From: Bacillota bacterium
GTDB taxonomy: Bacteria; Bacillota; UBA4882; JAAYXC01
Direction: 5' to 3'
Assembly (NCBI GenBank): GCA_012516115.1
Contig: JAAYXC010000168.1
Coordinates: 1 to 7,374 of the forward strand
Length of the DNA stretch: 7,374 nt
The notes under the pieces: model-generated
What the model was told of the DNA's origin: nothing
The model's input: the letters and a program-made list of their open reading frames with translations, nothing else
Databases searched by the model: none
Made by a program: the position numbers and the translations under genes
Shown: positions 1 through 5,684 of the stretch, in pieces
Layout of the letters: every line of letters starts with the position of its first letter
Numbering within the stretch: the stretch's first letter is position 1

Positions 1-407
1 AAATACGACTTTTTTTGCCAATAGATTATTAGTTGGAATTGAAGAATTATAAAGCTAATGTTCAAAAGACGGCTTAATCTCCCCGGCGTTGTATAGTCCG
101 TCCCCATAAAAGGGGCCGTAAAAAACTTCACGGCCACCTGACCTTGAGAACCGTTTATAACCATGCCTCGGGGCTTCAGCGCGTAAAACCCCGGCGGGGG
201 GACTTGATCTTAAGCCGCTCCAGGATGCTCTTCGCCTTGGATCGCAAGCCGGCGAGGTCATGGTGACGATCTTCCCTTCGGTATGGAGAAGCCCCTCCAA
301 AAACGGGCGTCGAGCGCCCACGGCTACCACAGGCCGGCCCCAGTTCAGGCAGGAAAATCCTTCGCCATGGGGAATATTGTATTCCAAAGCATTCCAAGAG
401 AAGAGGG
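1..407. other. Gene-free left end with a hairpin-rich GC block
   Basis: No convincing gene is visible. The first ~60 bases are AT-rich; from about 70 the sequence becomes GC-rich and carries a run of short perfect inverted repeats: CCCC/GGGG at 102-115, GGCCGT/ACGGCC at 114-135, CGGGG/CCCCG at 169-193 and GGGCG/CGCCC at 305-319. Two overlapping open frames on the minus strand (55-387 and 176-439) have no recognisable domain and Arg/Pro/Gly/Ser-rich composition typical of GC-rich non-coding DNA. The block could be a structured RNA, the end of a mobile element whose body lies left of the window, or a decayed gene. I cannot decide among these from sequence alone. Confidence 0.4.
371..385. promoter_or_regulatory. 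Short perfect dyad upstream of the DUF362 gene
   Basis: GGAATA-TTG-TATTCC is a perfect 6-bp inverted repeat with a 3-base centre, ending 34 bases before the chosen ATG at 420. The half-site ATTCC occurs once more at 391-395. It lies where an operator or the 5' end of the leader would be expected. No clear -35/-10 pair was found around it, so regulatory function is only suggested by position and symmetry. Confidence 0.25.
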
Positions 408-419
408 GTGCTGGATCCC

Positions 420-2540
420 ATGCGACTAAGCCGCGGCAAACGTGGGTTGTTCCTAGCCTTAACCCTGGCGATGCTCCTGGCCGCCCTAGGCCGGTTCTTC
501 GGCGCAGAGCCGCAACCGCTCCCGGCCGTCAGGCGCCTCGCCCCGTCGCGAGTGGCGATCGTCCAGGCTCAAAGCCCTACCGCCGCCGGGATCGGCTACG
601 AGGAGATCAGGGCCATGGTCCGGGAGGCCGTGGCGCTGGCCGGCGGATTCGCCGGTCTGATCAGAGACGGCCAGGTGGTGGTGATCAAGCCGAATCTGGT
701 CTGGATGTACGATTACACCCTGCCCGGGTGGCGGGGCCGCCCGCTGTCCAAAGAAGTCAACGGCTCTACCACCGACTGGCGCGTGGTCAAGGCCCTGGTC
801 GAACTGGTGCGCGAGTTCAACCCCGGCGGCAAGGTCTACGTCATGGAGGGTTCGGGCGGCGGTTCCACCCGGGGGAACATGAAGCACCTTAATTATACGC
901 CGGAATACATCCCCGGGGTCGACGGATTCCTCGCCATCGAGGAAGACAGCGGCTCATGGCAGGATCTCGACTCGCCCGGCCTGGTCAAGGTCGAGCTGCC
1001 GGACGGCCTTCTTCACAAAGAGTATTATTTGAACAGGAAGTACAAGGAGGCGGACGTGGTCATCAGCGTCCCCTGCCTCAAGAACCACTGGAGCGCTGCG
1101 GTATCCGGCGGCATCAAGAACGTGGGCATCGGCGCCACGCCGGCCAATATCTACGGGATCGGCCCGGGCAACATCAACCGCAACAACATGGTGGAACACG
1201 ATGCGCCCGCCGGCGACCTTCACAAGTGGATCCGCGATTTCTACAAGTGCCGGCCGGTGGACTTCGTCCTCATGGACGGCCTGCAGGGCGTCCAGAACGG
1301 CCCCACTCCCTGCTACGAAATAAGCCGGACCACCGACATCAGGCAGGATCAGATGAATATGCGTCTGATCCTGGCCGGCCGCGACGCGGTCGCGGTCGAT
1401 ACCATCGAGGCCCTGATCATGGGCTGGGATCCCATGTCCGTCAAGCATCTGCGCTATCTCAACCACGACGGCCTGGGCAATCTGGATCCGGCCTGCATCA
1501 ATGTAGTGGGCAGGCGCGTCGACGAAGTCCGCAAGTTCTTCGCCGGCGTAACCCCCAGGGCCGGAGGGGAGAGGATCGCCGACACTCTTCCGCCCGGTCT
1601 GGCCGTGGCCGGTTTTTCGGTGGCGGGGGAGCACTTGACGCTCTGGCTGGAAGTCGCCACGGAGGCCGTCAAGCTGGAGTTGGAACTTGACGGCTGGCTT
1701 TGGGGGCCGGCCCTCACCACGGGTTTCGAGCGCGTCACCCTGGATCTGGGCGGATTGGCGCCCGGCCGGCACACGCTCTCGATCAACGCCTACGATCGCT
1801 TCCTCAACCGGGCGGAAGAGATCCTGACCGTCACCAAGGAAGCCGATGGTTCGCTGCGGATCGAACCGGTTCCGGACAACTCTTACCGGGCGCCCAGGGC
1901 CGGGAGCGCGCCGGTCATCGACGGCAAGGGGACGGACAAGTGCTGGGCCGATGCGCCGTGGCGCGGCATCGAATACCTCTGGCTGGGAGAGGAACCTTCG
2001 CCCGCGGACTTCAGCGGCAGGTACAAGGTGGTCTGGACCCCGGAGAAGCTTTATTTGCTGGTGGAGATCACCGATGACAAGCTCTCCGACACCCATCCGG
2101 ACGGTCTCGTCGATTACTACAAGGACGATTGCCTGGAGATCTTCCTCGACGAAAACCGCTCCGGCGGCGATCATACATACAACTACAACGCCTTCGCTTA
2201 CCATATCGCCATCGACGGCAAGGTGGCGGACCTCGGCCCGGACCGCCGCCCCCTCTATTTCACGGATCACATAAGGATCAAGCGGACCAAGGTCGGCAAT
2301 GTCTATACCTGGGAGATAGCCATCGACGTCTACGACGACCGATACGACGACAAGTTCACAGGGAACAAGCCGATCGTCCTCCATGCCGGCAAGCGGATGG
2401 GTTTGGCTGTTGCTTACTGCGACAACGACGGCGGCCCGGACCGGGAGAGTTTCGTGGGGTCGGAGGAGATCCAAGGCGCCGACAAGAACGTGGCCTGGCA
2501 GAACGCGGATGTCTTCGGCGGCTTGATCCTCGAAGAATAG
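420..2540 (+). CDS. Exported DUF362 protein with C-terminal CBM9-like domain
   Basis: The 706-residue product begins with a basic n-region (MRLSRGKRG) and a hydrophobic stretch at about residues 9-27, a signal peptide or signal anchor, so the rest should lie outside the membrane. Residues ~43-375 match the DUF362 family: IKPNLV near 89, the VPCLKNH...GGIKN block at 217-234, DGLQG near 286, DAVAVD at 322-327 and GLGNLD near 351. A short beta-rich, Ig-like linker (~395-475) leads to a CBM9-like (DOMON-type) sugar-binding domain from ~497 to the end, with its hallmark APVIDG start, WTPEKLYLLVEI strand and DDCLEIFLD motif. DUF362 has no settled activity; the C-terminal domain suggests binding of a glycan or cell-wall polymer (inference). 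No ferredoxin-type cysteine cluster is present. ATG 420 is chosen because AGAGGGG lies at 402-408; an in-frame GTG at 408 would add four residues (MLDP). Confidence 0.85.
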   Translation: MRLSRGKRGLFLALTLAMLLAALGRFFGAEPQPLPAVRRLAPSRVAIVQAQSPTAAGIGYEEIRAMVREAVALAGGFAGLIRDGQVVVIKPNLVWMYDYTLPGWRGRPLSKEVNGSTTDWRVVKALVELVREFNPGGKVYVMEGSGGGSTRGNMKHLNYTPEYIPGVDGFLAIEEDSGSWQDLDSPGLVKVELPDGLLHKEYYLNRKYKEADVVISVPCLKNHWSAAVSGGIKNVGIGATPANIYGIGPGNINRNNMVEHDAPAGDLHKWIRDFYKCRPVDFVLMDGLQGVQNGPTPCYEISRTTDIRQDQMNMRLILAGRDAVAVDTIEALIMGWDPMSVKHLRYLNHDGLGNLDPACINVVGRRVDEVRKFFAGVTPRAGGERIADTLPPGLAVAGFSVAGEHLTLWLEVATEAVKLELELDGWLWGPALTTGFERVTLDLGGLAPGRHTLSINAYDRFLNRAEEILTVTKEADGSLRIEPVPDNSYRAPRAGSAPVIDGKGTDKCWADAPWRGIEYLWLGEEPSPADFSGRYKVVWTPEKLYLLVEITDDKLSDTHPDGLVDYYKDDCLEIFLDENRSGGDHTYNYNAFAYHIAIDGKVADLGPDRRPLYFTDHIRIKRTKVGNVYTWEIAIDVYDDRYDDKFTGNKPIVLHAGKRMGLAVAYCDNDGGPDRESFVGSEEIQGADKNVAWQNADVFGGLILEE

Positions 2541-2616
2541 ATCGAAGATCGGGAACGGTGATGGCTTTGATTTTAACCAGGATCGTCTGGATTCCCGCTT
2601 TTAGTTGACCGTCAAG

Positions 2617-2675
2617 GGCGGAAAAACCGCCTCCGGAGATCTTCCGCCTCGCCTTAAAGAAGGCGGGTAATCCCG
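2617..2675 (+). other. Tandem hairpins downstream of the DUF362 gene
   Basis: Three perfect stem-loops follow one another about 75 bases after the DUF362 stop codon: GGCGG-AAAAA-CCGCC (2617-2631), CGCCTT-AAAG-AAGGCG (2650-2665) and CGGG-TAAT-CCCG (2664-2675). They could act as transcription end or mRNA-stabilising structures, but none is followed by a T-run, so this is not a textbook intrinsic terminator. They might also be the palindromic end of a vanished IS200/IS605-type element. The rest of the 383-bp spacer (2541-2923) holds only the relic reading frame and leader-like stems described separately. Confidence 0.3.
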
Positions 2676-2793
2676 ATAAAGTTTGGATGGCCGGCGATAA
2701 CTAAGTTATGATTGAGCCGTTGATGGAGGCCCTGGGCCTCGGCCGCAAGTGAAACGTTCTGAAAGTCTATTGCCAAAAGGAAATAGAGGGGGA

Positions 2794-2865
2794 ATGAGCA
2801 ATAATATTTTGCACGTGTTCGACAAAGCGGCAACGTGCTTTCTCCGAGATCATATCAGAGCGTGA
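2794..2865 (+). pseudogene. Probable 5' relic of an Rpn/PD-(D/E)XK transposase-like gene
   Basis: A 23-codon frame starts at ATG 2794 and ends at TGA 2863-2865. Its first residues, MSNNILHVFDK, resemble the N-terminus I associate with clostridial Rpn-family (PD-(D/E)XK nuclease transposase-like) proteins, in which an NN-x-LH-x-x-DK-x-FK pattern precedes the nuclease domain. The match fades after about residue 11 and nothing of the nuclease core follows in any frame. Purine-rich GAGGGGG lies directly before the ATG, too close for a good ribosome binding site; AAAGGA at 2776-2781 is rather far. The simplest reading is a truncated remnant. It could instead be a chance short frame or a leader peptide for the GH5 gene downstream. 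The family link comes from recalled similarity, not a search. Confidence 0.3.
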
Positions 2866-2870
2866 ACACG
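2811..2870 (+). promoter_or_regulatory. Mutually exclusive stems in the leader of the GH5 gene
   Basis: GCACGT at 2811-2816 can pair with ACGTGC at 2833-2838. The overlapping CGTGTTC at 2814-2820 can instead pair with GAACACG at 2864-2870. Both stems are perfect (6 and 7 bp) and cannot form together. The region lies 54-113 bases before the GH5 start and overlaps the relic frame at 2794-2865. This is the arrangement of an attenuator-type switch, but no T-run or ribosome-site blocking partner was found, so chance pairing is quite possible. Confidence 0.2.
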
Positions 2871-2923
2871 AAGGTCAGGCCATGGTAAAGATCATCCTTT
2901 AATCAGCAAAGGGGGTTGCATGA

Positions 2924-4339
2924 ATGGGCAAGGGTTTTCTCAGGGTCAAGGGTCCCGAGATCGTGGATGAGAGCGGACAAAAGGTTTTTCTCCGCGGGGT
3001 TTGCTTCGGCGGCTGGCTCAACATGGAGAACTTCATCACCGGCTATCCGGGCGCCGAGAGCACCCTCCGGGCCGCCGTCAGGGAGGAGCTCGGCGAAGAA
3101 CGTTACGGGGCCTTCTTCCGGAGTCTGCTCGACTCCTTCATCACCGAGGAAGACTTCGCCTTCCTCGCCGAGCTCGGGGCGACCGTGGTCCGGATACCTT
3201 TTAATTACCGGCATTTCGAGAGCGATCTGAACCCCGGGGAATACGACCCGGCGGGATTTCATTATCTGGACAAAGCCGTTTCTTGGGCCCAAAAACACGG
3301 GCTCTACGTGATCCTGGACCTCCACGCCGCCCCCGGGTGGCAGAACCAGGGGTGGCATTCGGACAACCCTTACGGCATCTCCCTTCTCTGGGCGGACAGG
3401 CACTGCCAAGAGAGGGTGAAGGACCTGTGGCTGTACATAGCCTCCCACTACAAGGATGAGCCGCAGGTGGCGGGGTACAACCTCCTCAACGAACCCAACG
3501 CCCCGGGGATGGAGATCCTGAACAAACTCTACCGTGAATGGACGGAAGCCATCAGGACGGTGGACCGGCGCCACATCGTCTTCATCGAGGGCAACCAGTA
3601 TTCCCAGATCTTCGAGGGCCTTGAGGAACCCTTCGACGAGAACCTTGTCTACAGCTCGCATAATTATACCCCCGCCACCCATAGCGCCGGAAAATACCCG
3701 GGCGAGGTCGGCGGAGAGTATGTGGACGCGGCCTGGATGGAGCGGGCCTTCCTGGAGAGAAACGGTTGGATCCTCAAACGCGGACGCCCGTCCTGGATCG
3801 GAGAGTTCGGCGCCCTCTTCGACGGTCCGGCCGACGCGCCGACGCCGGCCGATCTGGCGAGACTCGCCGCCCTCAGGGACCAGCTTGCGGTCTTCAACCG
3901 CCACGAACAGCACTGGACCATTTGGACCTATAAAGACGTGGGGGCGCAAGGGCTCGTGGTCCCACGGGAGGAAAGCGAATACATGAGAAGGATCCGGCCT
4001 TTCCTGGCTTTTAAGCGGCGGTTGGGGCTCGATCCCTGGACCGCCCGGAGCCGCGGCGCCCTACTTGCCGCCGCCCGGAGCCTCGTCGAGATCCTGATCC
4101 AGGCAGCGGCGGAAGAACTCGACGATTATCGTCTCGACGGCCGGATACTGGCGCAGGAATTCATCGAGCGCGCGATCTCCGGCAAGCTCGCCAATGCCGC
4201 GGCCCCGCTTTTCGCGGCCCGCTTTGCCGATATGACCGCGGCGGAGATCGAAAAGATGCACCGCGAAGCCTTTGCGTTTTCACATTGCCGCCGGCGGCCC
4301 GCGTTGATCGAGGTGCTCCGGGAGGCCATGAAGGGCTGA
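2924..4339 (+). CDS. Glycoside hydrolase family 5 (cellulase-type) enzyme, apparently cytoplasmic
   Basis: The 471-residue protein is a (beta/alpha)8 retaining glycosidase of GH5 (clan GH-A). Visible family residues are Arg90 in VVRIPFN, His134 in LDLHAAPG, the acid/base Glu190 after Asn189 in LLNEP, His246 and Tyr248 in SSHNY, the nucleophile Glu294 in IGEFG, and Trp334 at the end of strand 8. These predict hydrolysis of a beta-linked glucan, mannan or aryl/lipid glycoside; the exact substrate cannot be read from sequence. No signal peptide or membrane segment is seen, unlike most GH5 cellulases, so it probably acts on imported oligosaccharides or intracellular glycosides. Residues ~365-471 form an Ala/Glu/Arg-rich, probably helical tail beyond the barrel. 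AAAGGGGG at 2908-2915 is 8 bases before ATG 2924 and supports this start; an out-of-frame ATG at 2920 overlaps it. It stands alone behind a 383-bp spacer. Confidence 0.9.
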   Translation: MGKGFLRVKGPEIVDESGQKVFLRGVCFGGWLNMENFITGYPGAESTLRAAVREELGEERYGAFFRSLLDSFITEEDFAFLAELGATVVRIPFNYRHFESDLNPGEYDPAGFHYLDKAVSWAQKHGLYVILDLHAAPGWQNQGWHSDNPYGISLLWADRHCQERVKDLWLYIASHYKDEPQVAGYNLLNEPNAPGMEILNKLYREWTEAIRTVDRRHIVFIEGNQYSQIFEGLEEPFDENLVYSSHNYTPATHSAGKYPGEVGGEYVDAAWMERAFLERNGWILKRGRPSWIGEFGALFDGPADAPTPADLARLAALRDQLAVFNRHEQHWTIWTYKDVGAQGLVVPREESEYMRRIRPFLAFKRRLGLDPWTARSRGALLAAARSLVEILIQAAAEELDDYRLDGRILAQEFIERAISGKLANAAAPLFAARFADMTAAEIEKMHREAFAFSHCRRRPALIEVLREAMKG

Positions 4340-4367
4340 AGAAGGTTTTCACCCTATTTCGAAAGCG

Positions 4368-4432
4368 AACTCACCCCCGTGGCCCCCTCTCTTTGCCAAA
4401 GAGAGGGGGCGCCCGAAGGGTGGGGGTGAGTT
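4368..4432. repeat. Two-tier perfect inverted repeat after the GH5 gene
   Basis: Outer arms AACTCACCCCC (4368-4378) and GGGGGTGAGTT (4422-4432) are perfect 11-bp complements. They enclose inner arms CCCCCTCTCTTT (4383-4394) and AAAGAGAGGGGG (4398-4409), a perfect 12-bp stem with a 3-base loop. The right side carries a further small CCC-GAA-GGG hairpin. The design resembles dispersed palindromic repeats built on CTCACCCCC...CCCTCTC that occur in many bacterial genomes. Placed 28 bases after the GH5 stop, it could also terminate or stabilise that transcript, though no T-run follows. Copy number cannot be judged from one window. Confidence 0.7.
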
Positions 4433-4582
4433 GGTCGACACCCGTATGGTGAATGCCAAAACGGGGTTGTTATACCTGGTGTAGAATTTGGGTTTTCAAA
4501 AACCGGTTTTAAGGGCATTATCCGGCGGAAGGGATGGGAGAAATCCCGCATACTTCGCGGTTTAGGCGGCCTGGTCCCCGTG

Positions 4583-4954
4583 TCAAGTTTTGTCCGGACC
4601 GTTTTCCTTCGGTTCGTCGAGCGGGATCACGGTATCTCCGAGCTTGATGCTCTTGATCTTCCATCCCTTCCGCGTCCCGGATCTCGCCATGCGGACTTCC
4701 AGCTGGACTATCCAGTCATCTTCGTGGTTCTCCTCAAGCCAGGAGAGGATCTGTTCTTTAAACTCCACGATCCAGTTCTCCATTACCTCCTGGAGCCAGA
4801 CCAGATCATCCCTGGTCAAGGCCAGCGGGCCGGAGTTGTAGTCGGTAGAGTCCAGATAGATCTTCTTCTCGGACGGCGAGTAATGGATCATCCAGTAGGG
4901 CGGCCGGGCGATGATGCAGGCGTCGTCGGGTAGTTTTGTCAGCGGTTCCCGCAT
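4583..4954 (-). CDS. Small Trp-rich hypothetical protein
   Basis: I do not recognise a named family. The 123-residue product is acidic and soluble, with six tryptophans (residues 21, 53, 61, 72, 81, 98), no signal peptide, no membrane segment and only one cysteine (13). An N-terminal beta-like part (CIIARPPYWMIHYS...KKIYLDS) is followed by an amphipathic helical part (~48-77, LVWLQEVMENWIVEF) and a strand-rich end (WIVQLEVRMA...WKIKSIKLG). The tail is charged and probably disordered. The start is well supported: AGGTGA (complement of 4961-4966) sits 6 bases before the ATG at 4954. It is transcribed away from the DJ-1/PfpI gene across a 106-bp intergenic region with two dyads. The good ribosome site and protein-like composition argue that it is real. 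Confidence 0.7.
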   Translation of the reverse strand: MREPLTKLPDDACIIARPPYWMIHYSPSEKKIYLDSTDYNSGPLALTRDDLVWLQEVMENWIVEFKEQILSWLEENHEDDWIVQLEVRMARSGTRKGWKIKSIKLGDTVIPLDEPKENGPDKT

Positions 4955-4970
4955 GACCGTTCACCTCGTT

Positions 4971-5020
4971 GAAGATGGATCATCTTCATTATGACATACC
5001 GGACCGTCAAAAACCGACGG
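4971..5020. promoter_or_regulatory. Two dyad symmetries between divergent genes
   Basis: GAAGATG-GAT-CATCTTC (4971-4987) is a perfect 7-bp inverted repeat. CCGTC-AAAAACC-GACGG (5004-5020) is a perfect 5-bp one. Both lie in the 106-bp gap between the minus-strand hypothetical gene (start 4954) and the plus-strand DJ-1/PfpI gene (start 5061), which must contain both promoters. Either could be an operator or a transcript-end hairpin. No convincing -35/-10 pair with 16-18 base spacing was found on either strand. Confidence 0.35.
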
Positions 5021-5060
5021 TTTGCTGTTTTATGAACCAAAAGGATGGGGGGAGGGAAGA

Positions 5061-5660
5061 ATGGATCTGGTGGTATTTCTCTTCGATGAATTCGAGACCC
5101 TGGACGCGTTTGGCCCGGTTGAGGTCCTGGGGAAGCTGAAGAGCATCGCCAAGATTTCGTTTGTCTCATTAAATGGCGGATGTATCACCAGTTCTCAGCA
5201 AGTGCCCGTCATAACGGATGATTTTGATTCGGCTCTAAAAAACCCAGAGTATATTTTATTAATTCCCGGAGGCTATGGTACGAGAAAAGAGGTTTATAAT
5301 AAAGATCTTCTAGAAGCAATTAGGCAATTGGCCAACAACGCCAGATTTGTTTTAACGGTTTGCACCGGGTCGGCCCTGCTCGCCAGAACAGGTCTTCTTG
5401 ACGGCAAGAAAGCCACGACCAACAAGATGGCCTTTGACTGGGTGGCCGGGCAGGGGTCGAAGGTGGACTGGGTTAAGAAGGCGCGCTGGGTGAGGGACGG
5501 GAACATCTACACCTCGGCCGGGGTGTCGGCGGGTATCGACATGGCTTTGGGGTTCGTAACCGATAATTACGGTCCGGACAGGGCGGAGGCTATAGCCAAA
5601 GCGATCGAATATGTTTGGAATAGGGACAGTGCAGAGGATATTTTTTCGTCATTATATTAA
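5061..5660 (+). CDS. DJ-1/PfpI family protein, isonitrile hydratase-like
   Basis: The 199-residue product has the DJ-1/PfpI (ThiJ) fold signature: an N-terminal DLVVFLFDEFETLDAFGP strand-turn with Asp15, IPGGYG at 68-73, and the nucleophile elbow TVCTGS with Cys101 followed by Thr102. The Asp/Cys/Thr set corresponds to the residues reported as essential in Pseudomonas isocyanide (isonitrile) hydratase InhA, and YTSAGVSAGIDMALG (150-164) also fits that branch. The usual ATTHW after the elbow is TTNK here, so the classic catalytic His is absent. Function could be isonitrile hydration, glyoxalase/amidase-like activity or stress response; substrate is unknown. ATG 5061 is chosen because GGGAGGGAAG lies just before it and the family begins there; an upstream in-frame ATG at 5022 would add 13 poorly family-like residues. 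GC drops to ~36 % at 5221-5340 inside an otherwise ~60 % GC gene. It converges on splB with a 24-bp gap. Confidence 0.85.
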   Translation: MDLVVFLFDEFETLDAFGPVEVLGKLKSIAKISFVSLNGGCITSSQQVPVITDDFDSALKNPEYILLIPGGYGTRKEVYNKDLLEAIRQLANNARFVLTVCTGSALLARTGLLDGKKATTNKMAFDWVAGQGSKVDWVKKARWVRDGNIYTSAGVSAGIDMALGFVTDNYGPDRAEAIAKAIEYVWNRDSAEDIFSSLY

Positions 5661-5684
5661 GAGCCTTAAGACGCGGTTTTGGCC

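Noticed and set aside
55..439. Two overlapping minus-strand frames at the left end (55-387 and 176-439)
   Set aside because: No recognisable motifs, and the region is better described as hairpin-rich non-coding DNA. A real but unknown gene or RNA cannot be excluded.
260..892. Open frame of 210 codons on the plus strand
   Set aside because: It overlaps the signal peptide and DUF362 domain in another frame, and its product is Arg/Pro/Gly-rich with no domain.
954..2474. Long open frame (506 codons) on the minus strand
   Set aside because: It lies wholly antisense to the DUF362-CBM9 gene, which has clear family motifs; the long frame follows from GC-rich third codon positions. Its product is low-complexity and Asp/Val/Gly-rich without a domain.
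2882..2902. Seven-codon frame (MVKIIL) just before the GH5 gene
   Set aside because: Too short to support, and no sign of conservation or a function can be seen.
2903..3949. Open frame of 348 codons on the minus strand
   Set aside because: Antisense shadow of the GH5 gene; no domain or ribosome site seen.
420..4339. DUF362 and GH5 genes as one carbohydrate operon
   Set aside because: A 383-bp spacer with hairpins and a gene relic separates them, and their predicted locations differ (outside versus cytoplasm).
4354..4551. Minus-strand frame of 65 codons
   Set aside because: It runs through the two-tier inverted repeat and codes for a Pro/Ser/Thr-rich product of the kind commonly mis-called over such repeats.
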